Below are positions 1-10,445 of a DNA stretch of 64,000 bases, in pieces. The stretch comes from Streptomyces thermolilacinus SPC6. GTDB lineage: Bacteria; Actinomycetota; Actinomycetes; Streptomycetales; Streptomycetaceae. The stretch is from positions 5,533,001-5,597,000 of the forward strand of contig NZ_ASHX02000001.1 in the NCBI RefSeq assembly GCF_000478605.2, written 5' to 3'. Below the pieces are notes generated by a model. The model did no database searches and was not told the DNA's origin. It worked only from the letters and a program-made list of their open reading frames with translations. Within the stretch, counting starts at the first letter, position 1. Each line of letters opens with the position of its first letter. The position numbers were made by a program, and so were the translations under genes.

Positions 1-31
1 CGAGGGGCCCGGACACGAGCCGGGCCCCTCG
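1..31. terminator. Hairpin terminator of the gene before the window
   Basis: A perfect 12-bp stem (positions 1-12 with 20-31) closes a 7-nt loop. It precedes the rel leader and probably ends the upstream gene, which lies outside the window. There is no T-run, as is usual for Streptomyces terminators. Confidence 0.75.
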
Positions 32-287
32 CGCCGTGCCAGAAGCCCCTCCCGCCGTCCGCGTGCCCCTCACGCCGTACGCGGCGCCCCCGCCGGCCAC
101 GCCCGGCAGCCGGGCCCACCCGCAACGGCGCCGAACGGCCGAAAACGTACGGGAGGGACATCCGGGAACATCGGGTACCCGTTCCGCGTTGACGCCTGTC
201 CCGCCCGGGGCGAGGGGGACGCCCGAGGTGGATACCATGGGATTTCCGGGCCTCACCGGGGGACCCGGACCCGCACGAGGAGCGCCC
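32..287 (+). promoter_or_regulatory. rel upstream region with a 10-bp palindrome
   Basis: This 256-bp spacer must hold the rel promoter. A perfect palindrome CGGGTACCCG lies at 172-181, flanked by GGAAC on the left and TTCC on the right, so a longer imperfect dyad is possible. A TTGACG at 189-194 has no -10 box at normal spacing. A good ribosome site (GAGGAG near 277-282) precedes the TTG start of rel. The promoter itself cannot be placed with confidence. Confidence 0.3.
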
Positions 288-2789
<2,502 letters not shown>

Positions 2790-2806
2790 CCGCCCGGTAC
2801 GCCGAC

Positions 2807-2847
2807 GCAGGAGGGCCGGTACGGGAATTCCGTACCGGCCCTCCTGC
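2807..2847. terminator. Bidirectional terminator between rel and the DUF349 gene
   Basis: A 17-bp perfect stem (2807-2823 with 2831-2847), extendable by one more pair, lies between two convergent genes and ends 30 bp from the DUF349 stop. The symmetry suits termination from both sides. Confidence 0.85.
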
Positions 2848-2877
2848 ACACGGCGCCCGTGGAGGCGGCGCCCCGTC

Positions 2878-4107
2878 TCAGCCGCCGAACTCCTGCAGGC
2901 CCTTCAGCGCCTGGTCCAGCAGCGCCTGCCGGCCCTCCAGCTCACGCGTGAGCTTCTCGGCCTTCGCGTCGTTGCCCGCGGCGCGCGCGGCGTCGATCTG
3001 CTTGCGCAGCTTGTCCACGGCGTCCTGGAGCTGACCCGTCAGGCCCTCGGCACGCGCCCGCGCCTCCGGGTTCGTACGCCGCCACTCGGCCTCCTCGGCC
3101 TCCTGGATGGCCCGCTCGACGGCCTGCATCCGGCCCTCGACCTTCGGCCGGGCGTCGCGGGGCACATGCCCGATGGCCTCCCAGCGCTCGTTGATCGCCC
3201 GGAACGCGGCCCGCGCCGCCTTCAGGTCCGTCACCGGCACCAGCTTCTCGGCCTCGGCGGCGAGCTCCTCCTTCAGCTTGAGGTTCTCAGCCTGCTCCGC
3301 GTCACGCTCCGCGAACACCGAGCCGCGCGCGGCGAAGAACACGTCCTGCGCCCCGCGGAAACGGTTCCACAGCTCGTCCTCGTGCTCGCGCTGAGCCCTG
3401 CCCGCGGCCTTCCACTCGGCCATCAGCTCGCGGTACCGCGCGGCCGTCGCACCCCAGTCCGTGGAGTTCGACAGCGCCTCGGCCTCCGCGACCAGCCGCT
3501 CCTTGGTCCGGCGGGCCTTCTCGCGCTGCGCGTCCAGCGCCGCGAAGTGCGCCTTGCGCCGCTTCGAGAACGCCGACCGGGCGTGCGAGAAGCGGTGCCA
3601 CAGCTCGTCGTCGGACTTCCGGTCGAGCCGCGGCAGGCCCTTCCACGTGTCCACCAGGGCACGCAGCCGCTCACCGGCGGCCCGCCACTGCTCGCTCTGT
3701 GCCAGCTCCTCAGCCTCCGTGACCAGCGCTTCCTTGGCGCGCCGCGCCTCGTCCGCCTGCTTGGCCTTCTGGGCCTTGCGCTCCTCGCGGCGCGACTCCA
3801 CCGTCTCGACGAGCTTGTCCAGCCGCTTCGACAGCGCGTCGAGATCGCCGACCGCGTGGTGCTCGTCCACCTGCTGGCGCAGGTGGTCGATCGCGGTCAT
3901 CGCGTCCTTCGCGGACAGGTCGGTGGTCCGCACCCGCCGCTCGAGGAGGCCGATCTCGACAACCAGGCCCTCGTACTTGCGCTCGAAGTAGGCCAGTGCC
4001 TCCTCGGGAGAACCGGCCTGCCACGATCCGACGACCTTCTCGCCATCGGCAGTACGCACGTACACGGTGCCCGTCTCGTCGACGCGGCCCCACGGGTCGC
4101 TGCTCAC
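2878..4107 (-). CDS. DUF349 domain protein
   Basis: A 409-residue soluble protein of unknown function. It is almost entirely charged helical sequence rich in Arg, Glu, Ala and Trp. At least three DUF349-type repeats are visible, each with a spaced WR/LWHRF/LWNRF pattern (for example DELWHRF and DELWNRF). The N-terminus SSDPWGRVDETGTVYV is a small beta-type segment. Long coiled coils are likely, including at the C-terminus. GTG at 4107 is preceded by a very strong ribosome site (GGAGGAGG read on the minus strand). The upstream gene on the same strand is a membrane cyclophilin, 177 bp away, so co-expression is possible. No catalytic motif is seen. Confidence 0.85.
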   Translation of the reverse strand: MSSDPWGRVDETGTVYVRTADGEKVVGSWQAGSPEEALAYFERKYEGLVVEIGLLERRVRTTDLSAKDAMTAIDHLRQQVDEHHAVGDLDALSKRLDKLVETVESRREERKAQKAKQADEARRAKEALVTEAEELAQSEQWRAAGERLRALVDTWKGLPRLDRKSDDELWHRFSHARSAFSKRRKAHFAALDAQREKARRTKERLVAEAEALSNSTDWGATAARYRELMAEWKAAGRAQREHEDELWNRFRGAQDVFFAARGSVFAERDAEQAENLKLKEELAAEAEKLVPVTDLKAARAAFRAINERWEAIGHVPRDARPKVEGRMQAVERAIQEAEEAEWRRTNPEARARAEGLTGQLQDAVDKLRKQIDAARAAGNDAKAEKLTRELEGRQALLDQALKGLQEFGG

Positions 4108-4135
4108 AGCGCCTCCTCCACATGATGCCGATGAA

Positions 4136-4218
4136 GGGGGGTCCTCCCCCTGGGCATCGTCCACAGTTTCCTGGACGGGCCTCGCCCGCCCTTCACAGCG
4201 TGCATCCAGTCCACGCTG
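4136..4218 (-). promoter_or_regulatory. Leader/control region of the DUF349 gene
   Basis: Two dyads lie within 120 bp upstream of the GTG. A G5/C5 hairpin with a TCCT loop is at 4136-4150. A 7-bp inverted repeat (CAGCGTG and CACGCTG at 4196-4202 and 4212-4218, 9-nt spacer) lies further out. Whether they act in RNA or DNA is unknown. Confidence 0.3.
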
Positions 4219-4284
4219 CACAACGCCAATCTAGGCGAACCGCCGCCTGGCTGTCCGCTCCAATCGCGACCGAAATCCATCGGT

Positions 4285-5079
4285 TCACTTCTTGCTGACC
4301 GTGGCCTTTTCCACGGTGACGGGCTTCTTCGGGGCGCCGTCCGGGGCGCCGCCCTCCACACCGGCCTTCGCCACGTCCCGGACCGCCTTCAGACCGGCCG
4401 CGTCGAGCGTCCCGAACGGCGTGTACTGCGGCGGCAGTTCGGTGTCCTGGTACACGAGGAAGAACTGGCTGCCGCCGCTGTTCGGGCTGCCCGTGTTGGC
4501 CATCGCCACCGTGCCCGCCTTGAACGTCACCTTGCCGTCGGCCCCCGCCTTGCCGAGCGACGCCAGGTTCTCGTCCGGGATGTTGTAGCCGGGCCCGCCC
4601 ATGCCGGAGCCCTCCGGGTCGCCGCACTGGAGGACGAAGATGCCTTGCGTGGTCAGCCGGTGACACTTCGTACCGTCGAAGTACTTCTTGTCCGCGAGGT
4701 GCTTGAAGGAGTTGACCGTACGCGGGGTCTTCGCGGCGTCCATGGTGATCGTCAGGTCGCCCACGTTCGTCTTGAGCGTCATCGTGTACGCCGCCTTCGC
4801 GTCGACCGCCATCGACGGCTCGGGCGACGCCGACGGGGTCGGCGCGCCGGAGGACGGCACCGCGCTCGGCTCGGACGCCGCGTCGACGCTGTCCCTCTCC
4901 GGCCCGGTCAGCTGGACGGAGGCGTACACGGCGCCACCGGCCGCCAGGACCACGGCGAGCGCGGCGGCCACGACGGCGTTGCGGCGCCTGGCCTTCCGCC
5001 GCATCTCCTCCCGCCGACGCTGCTGCCGCTCGAACTTCTCCCGGGCGAGCTGCCGCCGCCGCTGATCGCTGCTGACCAC
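4285..5079 (-). CDS. Membrane-anchored cyclophilin-type peptidyl-prolyl isomerase
   Basis: Catalyses cis-trans isomerisation of X-Pro bonds, probably outside the membrane. The 264-residue protein has a short, very basic cytoplasmic tail rich in Arg and Gln. One membrane segment follows at ~34-57 (NAVVAAALAVVLAAGG), then a Ser/Pro/Ala-rich linker and a cyclophilin domain from ~residue 95. Family motifs seen include FDGTKCHR, the QCGDPEGSG loop, MANTGSPNSGGSQFF and TPFG. Topology (N-in, domain out) is inferred from the basic N-terminus. GTG at 5079 has AAGGAG 8 nt upstream. The gene is divergent from the metallo-hydrolase gene. A fully active cyclophilin usually carries a conserved Trp near the end of the domain, which I cannot find. 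Confidence 0.88.
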   Translation of the reverse strand: MVSSDQRRRQLAREKFERQQRRREEMRRKARRRNAVVAAALAVVLAAGGAVYASVQLTGPERDSVDAASEPSAVPSSGAPTPSASPEPSMAVDAKAAYTMTLKTNVGDLTITMDAAKTPRTVNSFKHLADKKYFDGTKCHRLTTQGIFVLQCGDPEGSGMGGPGYNIPDENLASLGKAGADGKVTFKAGTVAMANTGSPNSGGSQFFLVYQDTELPPQYTPFGTLDAAGLKAVRDVAKAGVEGGAPDGAPKKPVTVEKATVSKK

Positions 5080-5143
5080 CGGGTGTTCTCCTTGTCGGTC
5101 GTCTGTTCCTGTCCGGGGCTGGTGTGCCCGTACCGTATACGGG

Positions 5144-5174
5144 TTGGCTGTGGAATGAGCAGCGCCGGTAGGCT
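5144..5174 (+). promoter_or_regulatory. Probable promoter for the MBL hydrolase-hisS pair
   Basis: TTGGCT (5144-5149) and TAGGCT (5169-5174) are separated by 19 bp, slightly long for a vegetative promoter. Initiation near 5181 would leave a ~50-nt leader before the GTG at 5232. A nearby 10-bp palindrome CCGTATACGG overlaps the control region of the divergent cyclophilin gene. Confidence 0.45.
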
Positions 5175-5231
5175 CTGATCTGCCGCATTCTTCCGCCGGA
5201 CGACCATCCGACGACGACACCTAGGACGATC

Positions 5232-5939
5232 GTGCTTATTGCCGGGTTCCCCGCCGGGGCCTGGGGGACCAACTGCTATGTGGTCGCCCCCGCCGCCGGT
5301 GAGGAGTGCGTGATCATCGACCCGGGCCACCAGGCCGCCCAGGGAGTCGAGGAGACGCTCAAGAAGCATCGGCTCAAGCCCGTGGCCGTCGTGCTCACCC
5401 ACGGCCACATCGACCACGTCGCGTCCGTCGTCCCGGTCTGCGGGGCCCATGACGTGCCCGCCTGGATCCACCCGGCCGACCGGTACATGATGAGCGACCC
5501 GGAGAAGGCCCTCGGACGCTCCATCGGCATGCCGCTCATGGGCGAGCTGACCGTCGGCGAGCCGGACGACGTCCACGAGCTGAGCGACGGCGCGAAGCTG
5601 GAGCTGGCGGGTCTGGAGCTGACCGTGGCGCACGCGCCCGGCCATACCAAGGGGTCGGTGACCTTCGGGATGCCCGAGGCCGCGGACATCCCGCCGGTCT
5701 TCTTCTCGGGCGACCTGCTGTTCGCCGGCTCCATCGGACGCACCGACCTGCCCGGCGGTGACATGGACGAGATGCTCGCGTCGCTGGCCCGCGTGTGCCT
5801 GCCGCTCGACGACTCGACCGTGGTGCTGTCCGGCCACGGCCCCCAGACCACCATCGGCCGCGAGCGCGCCACCAACCCGTACCTGCGGGAGGTGGCCGCC
5901 GGCCTCGGGAGCCCAGCGGCTCCCCGACGAGGAATGTGA
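5232..5939 (+). CDS. MBL-fold metallo-hydrolase (glyoxalase II-like)
   Basis: A 235-residue soluble metallo-beta-lactamase-fold enzyme. The zinc-binding motif HGHIDH follows beta-strand VAVVLT. Further metal-ligand candidates are the His in AHAPGHTKG, the Asp in FFSGDLLF and the His in LSGHGPQT. The arrangement resembles glyoxalase II/YcbL-type thioester hydrolases, but the substrate cannot be assigned from sequence. GTG at 5232 has AGGA upstream. The gene ends 13 bp before hisS, so the two are probably one transcript. The pairing of this hydrolase with hisS is, to my knowledge, common in actinobacteria. Confidence 0.88.
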   Translation: MLIAGFPAGAWGTNCYVVAPAAGEECVIIDPGHQAAQGVEETLKKHRLKPVAVVLTHGHIDHVASVVPVCGAHDVPAWIHPADRYMMSDPEKALGRSIGMPLMGELTVGEPDDVHELSDGAKLELAGLELTVAHAPGHTKGSVTFGMPEAADIPPVFFSGDLLFAGSIGRTDLPGGDMDEMLASLARVCLPLDDSTVVLSGHGPQTTIGRERATNPYLREVAAGLGSPAAPRRGM

Positions 5940-5952
5940 CGAGAGACCTTCC

Positions 5953-7215
5953 GTGAGTACTTTCCAGGCCCCCAAGGGCACGTACGACCTGCTGCCGCCC
6001 GATTCCGCCACGTATCTGGCGGTGCGCGAGGCCATCGCGGCGCCGCTGCGGAACTCCGGTTACGGCTATGTCGAGACGCCCGGCTTCGAGAACGTCGAAC
6101 TGTTCGCGCGCGGTGTCGGCGAGTCCACCGACATCGTGACCAAGGAGATGTACGCCTTCGAGACCAAGGGCGGCGACAAGCTGGCCCTGCGTCCCGAAGG
6201 CACCGCGTCCGTGCTGCGCGCGGCGCTGGAGGCCAATCTCCACAAGACGGGCAACCTCCCCGTCAAGCTCTGGTACTCGGGCTCGTACTACCGCTACGAG
6301 CGCCCCCAGAAGGGCCGCTACCGCCACTTCTCCCAGGTCGGCGCCGAGGCGATCGGCGCGGAGGACCCGGCGCTGGACGCCGAGCTGATCATTCTGGCCG
6401 ACCAGGCGTACCGCTCGCTGGGCCTGCGGAACTTCCGCATCCTGCTCAACAGCCTCGGTGACCGCGAGTGCCGCCCCGTCTACCGCGCCGCGCTCCAGGA
6501 CTTCCTTCGCGGCCTCGACCTGGACGAGGACACCCTGCGCCGCGCGGAGATCAACCCGCTGCGCGTCCTGGACGACAAGCGCGAGTCGGTCCAGAAGCAG
6601 CTGACGGGCGCCCCGCTGCTGCGCGACTACCTGTGCGACGCGTGCAAGGCGTACCACGAGGAGGTCCGCGAGCTGATCACCGCGGCCGGGGTCGCCTTCG
6701 AGGACGACCCGAAGCTGGTGCGCGGCCTGGACTACTACACCCGCACCACCTTCGAGTTCGTCCACGACGGGCTCGGCTCGCAGTCCGCGGTGGGCGGCGG
6801 CGGCCGGTACGACGGGCTGTCCGAGATGATCGGCGGCCCCGCGCTGCCGTCCGTCGGCTGGGCGCTCGGCGTGGACCGCACGGTCCTGGCGCTGGAGGCC
6901 GAGGGCGTCACGCTGGACATCCCGGCGAGCACCAGCGTGTACGCCGTGCCGCTGGGCGAGGAGGCGCGCCGCACGCTGTTCGGCGTCGTCACCGAGCTGC
7001 GCCGCGCGGGCGTGGCCACGGACTTCTCGTTCGGCGGGAAGGGCCTGAAGGGGGCCATGAAGAACGCCAACCGCTCCGGCGCCCGCTTCGCGCTCGTCGC
7101 GGGCGAGCGGGACCTCGCCGAGGGCGTCGTCCAGCTCAAGGACATGGAGTCCGGCGAGCAGGAGCCCGTCGCGCTGGACGCGGTGGTGAGCACGCTCCAG
7201 GCCAAGCTGGCCTGA
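5953..7215 (+). CDS. hisS: Histidyl-tRNA synthetase
   Basis: Charges tRNA-His with histidine. The 420-residue class II synthetase has its motif 2 region (SGSYYRYERPQKGRYRHF), the histidine-specific LVRGLDYYTRTTFEF segment and a glycine-rich GGGGRYDGL loop. The C-terminal anticodon-binding domain begins after residue ~325. Length is typical. The start chosen is GTG at 5953, giving STFQAPKGTYDLLP, the usual N-terminus. The same frame stays open upstream into the preceding gene but without homology. Transcription probably ends at the hairpin just after the gene. Confidence 0.96.
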   Translation: MSTFQAPKGTYDLLPPDSATYLAVREAIAAPLRNSGYGYVETPGFENVELFARGVGESTDIVTKEMYAFETKGGDKLALRPEGTASVLRAALEANLHKTGNLPVKLWYSGSYYRYERPQKGRYRHFSQVGAEAIGAEDPALDAELIILADQAYRSLGLRNFRILLNSLGDRECRPVYRAALQDFLRGLDLDEDTLRRAEINPLRVLDDKRESVQKQLTGAPLLRDYLCDACKAYHEEVRELITAAGVAFEDDPKLVRGLDYYTRTTFEFVHDGLGSQSAVGGGGRYDGLSEMIGGPALPSVGWALGVDRTVLALEAEGVTLDIPASTSVYAVPLGEEARRTLFGVVTELRRAGVATDFSFGGKGLKGAMKNANRSGARFALVAGERDLAEGVVQLKDMESGEQEPVALDAVVSTLQAKLA

Positions 7216-7233
7216 TCGGTTCGCTTCTGAGGG

Positions 7234-7267
7234 AAGGGCGGGGCCCCGCGAAGGCGGTCCCGCCCTT
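7234..7267 (+). terminator. Rho-independent terminator of hisS
   Basis: A 12-bp stem (7234-7245 with 7256-7267, one G-U pair) has a 10-nt loop and ends in TTTT. A terminal T-run is unusual for this GC-rich genome, so this is a good intrinsic terminator. Confidence 0.85.
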
Positions 7268-7388
7268 TTCCGTGGGCCGAAGGTCCCCGCTTATGCCGAT
7301 CGAACGGCGCGAGCCGCACCGGGTCCGGCACAATGACCACGGTTCCACCACCCCACACAGCAGACGGACTCACCATGGAACGGCCGGT

Positions 7389-8006
7389 ATGACGACGACT
7401 TCAGCAGTTGACGACATGTCCTCCGACTCCCGCACCATCGGCGCGAGCCGGGCGTTCGCGTGGATGCTGGTCGTCACCGGCGCGGCGGGGCTGCTCGCCG
7501 CGTGGGTCATCACGCTCGACAAGTTCAAGATCCTCGAGGACCCGAACTACGTTCCGGGCTGCAGCATCAACCCGATCATCGCGTGCGGCAGCATCATGAA
7601 GAGCGAGCAGGCGTCGGTCTTCGGTTTCCCGAACCCGATGCTGGGCCTCGTCACCTACGGCATGGTGATCGCCATCGGCGTGGGCCTGCTCGCGGGCGCC
7701 CGCTACCGCCGCTGGTACTGGCTGGGCCTGAACGCGGGCATGCTGTTCGGGGTCGGCTTCTGCGTCTGGCTGATGATCCAGTCCCTGTACGAGATCAACG
7801 CGCTGTGCCTGTGGTGCTGCCTCGCCTGGGTCGCGACGATCATCATGTTCTGGTACGTGACCTCGCACAACGTCCGCAGCGGCGTGCTGCCCGCGTCGGC
7901 CGGTCTGCGGCGCTTCCTCGACGAGTTCACCTGGGTCCTGCCGGTCGTCCACATCGGGGTCGTCCTCATGCTGATCCTGACCCGTTGGTGGGACCAGCTG
8001 CTCTGA
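7389..8006 (+). CDS. Vitamin K epoxide reductase (VKOR) family membrane protein
   Basis: A 205-residue integral membrane protein with about five hydrophobic helices. It carries the VKOR redox centre Cys140-Leu-Trp-Cys143 (followed by another Cys) and the shuttle pair Cys58 and Cys66 in the extracytoplasmic loop. Bacterial VKOR proteins reoxidise DsbA-like partners and pass electrons to menaquinone, so this one probably drives disulfide formation outside the membrane. That role is inferred from the family. ATG at 7389 is weakly supported by GGAACGG. It is separated from hisS by a terminator and therefore should have its own promoter, which I could not place. Confidence 0.9.
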   Translation: MTTTSAVDDMSSDSRTIGASRAFAWMLVVTGAAGLLAAWVITLDKFKILEDPNYVPGCSINPIIACGSIMKSEQASVFGFPNPMLGLVTYGMVIAIGVGLLAGARYRRWYWLGLNAGMLFGVGFCVWLMIQSLYEINALCLWCCLAWVATIIMFWYVTSHNVRSGVLPASAGLRRFLDEFTWVLPVVHIGVVLMLILTRWWDQLL

Positions 8007-8119
8007 TCCGGCCCGTACGGACGGTTCCGCGCCGGTCCGTACGCGTCGCCGTCCCGGCGCCCGTCGCGAGTCCCTCCCGGGGGCCCGCGGCGGGCGCCGG
8101 GGCTGTCAGTGGGCTGGCA

Positions 8120-8135
8120 TAGGCTTCATGGCGTG
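8120..8135 (+). promoter_or_regulatory. -10 box for leaderless rarA transcript
   Basis: TAGGCT at 8120-8125 lies 7 bp before the GTG start of rarA, which has no ribosome site. Initiation would fall on or next to the start codon. No convincing -35 box is visible. Confidence 0.5.
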
Positions 8136-9503
8136 GAGCCCGACCTCTTTACCGCCGCAGCAGAAGACCGCCAGGAGAAGGACCCGGCGAGCAGCCCGCT
8201 CGCCGTCCGGATGCGCCCGCGCACGCTCGACGAGGTCGTCGGGCAGCGGCATCTGCTGAAGCCCGGTTCGCCGCTGCGCCGTCTGGTCGGCGAGGGCGCG
8301 GGGGGCCCGGCCGGGGCCTCGTCCGTGATCCTCTGGGGCCCGCCCGGCATCGGCAAGACGACCCTCGCGTACGTCGTGTCCAAGGCGACCAACAAGCGTT
8401 TCGTGGAGCTGTCCGCGATCACGGCCGGGGTCAAGGAGGTCCGCGCGGTCATCGACGGCGCCCGCCGCGCGGCCGGTGGCTTCGGCAAGGAGACCGTCCT
8501 GTTCCTGGACGAGATCCACCGCTTCAGCAAGGCCCAGCAGGACTCGCTGCTGCCCGCCGTCGAGAACCGCTGGGTGACGCTCATCGCGGCGACGACGGAG
8601 AACCCGTACTTCTCGGTGATCTCCCCGCTGCTCTCCCGCTCGCTGCTGCTGACGCTGGAGCCGCTCACCGACGACGACCTGCGCGGTCTGCTGAAGCGGG
8701 CGCTCACCGAGGAGCGCGGCCTCGCCGGGGCGGTGACGCTGCCCGAGGACGCCGAGGCGCATCTGCTGCGGATAGCAGGCGGCGACGCGCGGCGGGCGCT
8801 GACGGCGCTGGAGGCCGCGGCCGGGGCGGCGATCGCCAAGGGCGAGGCGGAGATCACGCTCGCCACGCTGGAGGAGACCGTGGACCGGGCCGCGGTGAAG
8901 TACGACCGGGACGGCGACCAGCACTACGACGTGGCGAGCGCGCTGATCAAGTCGATCCGCGGCTCGGACGTGGACGCGGCGCTGCACTACCTGGCGCGGA
9001 TGATCGAGGCGGGGGAGGACCCCCGGTTCATCGCCCGGCGGCTGATGATCTCGGCGAGCGAGGACATCGGGCTCGCGGACCCGACGGCGCTGCCCACGGC
9101 GGTGGCGGCGGCGCAGGCGGTCGCGATGATCGGCTTCCCGGAGGCGGCGCTGACGCTCAGCCACGCCACGATCGCCCTCGCCCTGGCCCCGAAGTCGAAC
9201 GCGGCGACGCTCGCCATCCAAGCCGCCCAGGCGGACGTACGGGCGGGGCTCGCCGGACCGGTGCCCCCGCATTTGCGCGACGGGCACTACAAGGGCGCCG
9301 CCAAGCTGGGCCACGCGCAGGGGTACGTGTACCCGCACGACGTGCCCGGCGGGATCGCCGCCCAGCAGTACGCCCCGGACACCGTGCGGGACCGGCGCTA
9401 CTACCAGCCGACCCGCTACGGCGCGGAGGCGCGGTACGCCGACGTGGTGGAGAAGGTGCGGGAGCGGCTGCGCGGCGGCGGCACACCACAGCAGCAGTCA
9501 TGA
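8133..9503 (+). CDS. rarA: Replication-associated recombination protein A (RarA/MgsA), AAA+ ATPase
   Basis: Acts at stalled replication forks, related to clamp-loader ATPases. The 456-residue protein starts EPDLFTAAAEDRQEKDP and has the family RMRPRTLDEVVGQ element. It has Walker A GPPGIGKTTLA, Walker B LFLDEIHRF, sensor 1 AATTENP and the RarA C-terminal domain (for example KGAAKLGHAQGYVYPHD). GTG at 8133 fits the family N-terminus better than an upstream frame extension. There is no Shine-Dalgarno sequence, and the -10 box sits immediately before the start, so leaderless translation is likely. Confidence 0.93.
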   Translation: MEPDLFTAAAEDRQEKDPASSPLAVRMRPRTLDEVVGQRHLLKPGSPLRRLVGEGAGGPAGASSVILWGPPGIGKTTLAYVVSKATNKRFVELSAITAGVKEVRAVIDGARRAAGGFGKETVLFLDEIHRFSKAQQDSLLPAVENRWVTLIAATTENPYFSVISPLLSRSLLLTLEPLTDDDLRGLLKRALTEERGLAGAVTLPEDAEAHLLRIAGGDARRALTALEAAAGAAIAKGEAEITLATLEETVDRAAVKYDRDGDQHYDVASALIKSIRGSDVDAALHYLARMIEAGEDPRFIARRLMISASEDIGLADPTALPTAVAAAQAVAMIGFPEAALTLSHATIALALAPKSNAATLAIQAAQADVRAGLAGPVPPHLRDGHYKGAAKLGHAQGYVYPHDVPGGIAAQQYAPDTVRDRRYYQPTRYGAEARYADVVEKVRERLRGGGTPQQQS

Positions 9504-9525
9504 GTCGCGTGCCGGTCCCGAGCGC

Positions 9526-9547
9526 GTGCCGGGCGTGCGCCCGGTGC
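9526..9547. terminator. Short hairpin between rarA and the DUF2470 gene
   Basis: A 9-bp stem (two G-U pairs) with a GTGC loop lies between two convergent genes and reaches the stop codon of the minus-strand gene. It probably serves both. Confidence 0.55.
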
Positions 9548-10389
9548 TAGCCGCGCCGCTCCTCGGCCGCCTCGAACAGGGCGTGCATCGCGCGCCGCAG
9601 CCCGTGCACGTCGCGTACGGGCTCGGGGAAGTCGAAGCGCGCGTCGAACGTACGGCGCTCGGTGTCCCGGCAGCGCACCCGCAGCCCGAAGCGGTCCAGG
9701 GCCAGCGGCGCCACCTCGCGTACGGCGGTGGGACCCGTCCCGGCGCGGTCGCCCAGCAGCGCGGTGAGGGTGAGCATCCGCGTGTCGTGGGCGGCGGCCA
9801 GGTGCTGGAGCAGCTCCGTCTCGTACGCGCGCAGCGGGTCGGGCTCGGCGCGGGCGAACTCCTCGGGGTCGACGGGCCCGGCGCCCCACAGGTCGTCGAC
9901 GTACAGGTCGCCGACCTCCAGCCGCAGCAGGGCGTGGCCGGGTTCGGCGGCGGCGGGGGAGAGGGTGAGCCAGCCGGAGACCCAGGCGCGGCCGCGGATG
10001 CGGTGCGGGACGGAGACGGGCGCGACGTCGGTCAGCTCCAGTACGGCGCGCAGCTCGTCGTCGTGGGCGGGGGCGGCGGCGCGTACGGCGGGGGAGTCGG
10101 CGGGGTACAGCAGCAGGATCTCGCCGTCGGGGCCGACGGCCCTGGCGTCGGGGGAGAGGTGGTCGGGGCGGGGCGCGGCGGCTCCGGGAATCAGCAGTGC
10201 CGCGGAGCATGTACCCTGTACGAGAGTTCGTGTGCGCTCGGCTGCTGACGGCATCCGCGCGATTTCTGGCCCGCTGGGACGCGGCTGACCATGAGCTGAT
10301 CGGACCTCCGTCACATCGATGCCCTGCTGAGAGGCATCGCTCTTTGTGCTGCTGTCTGTGATGCGCGTGGTGTTCCCAGGGCGAGACAT
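9547..10389 (-). CDS. DUF2470 domain protein, iron-regulated
   Basis: A 280-residue protein. The C-terminal ~90 residues (DPLRAYETELLQHLAAAHDT onward, with VAPLALDRFGLRVRC) fit DUF2470, a domain found at the C-terminus of split-barrel HugZ-like haem-utilisation proteins. The first ~180 residues look like the split-barrel part (AALLIPGAA, EILLLYPADSPAV, RGRAWVSGWL). Biochemical role is not established. The gene has an iron box over its promoter, so it should be expressed in iron limitation. That makes haem or flavin/haem chemistry a reasonable guess. ATG has AAGGAG at good spacing. Confidence 0.75.
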   Translation of the reverse strand: MSRPGNTTRITDSSTKSDASQQGIDVTEVRSAHGQPRPSGPEIARMPSAAERTRTLVQGTCSAALLIPGAAAPRPDHLSPDARAVGPDGEILLLYPADSPAVRAAAPAHDDELRAVLELTDVAPVSVPHRIRGRAWVSGWLTLSPAAAEPGHALLRLEVGDLYVDDLWGAGPVDPEEFARAEPDPLRAYETELLQHLAAAHDTRMLTLTALLGDRAGTGPTAVREVAPLALDRFGLRVRCRDTERRTFDARFDFPEPVRDVHGLRRAMHALFEAAEERRG

Positions 10390-10403
10390 GCGATCTCCTT
10401 GAG

Positions 10404-10422
10404 TAAGGTGAGCCTAACCTAA
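10404..10422 (-). promoter_or_regulatory. Iron box (DmdR1/IdeR/DtxR operator)
   Basis: The 19-bp sequence TAAGGTGAGCCTAACCTAA differs at one position from the canonical iron box. On the minus strand it overlaps the TAGGTT/TAGGCT -10 candidates of the DUF2470 gene, 14 bp from its ATG, which suits repression by Fe2+-bound DmdR. On the plus strand it lies 24 bp upstream of the rpsD start. Confidence 0.85.
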
Positions 10423-10445
10423 CCTATTTCGGAGGTCTGGAGAAC

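Noticed and set aside
189..236. TTGACG with GATACC as the rel promoter
   Set aside because: The spacing is 36 bp, far from the usual 16-19.
36..287. In-frame N-terminal extension of rel
   Set aside because: Low-complexity, no homology and no ribosome site, while TTG at 288 has GAGGAG and gives the family N-terminus.
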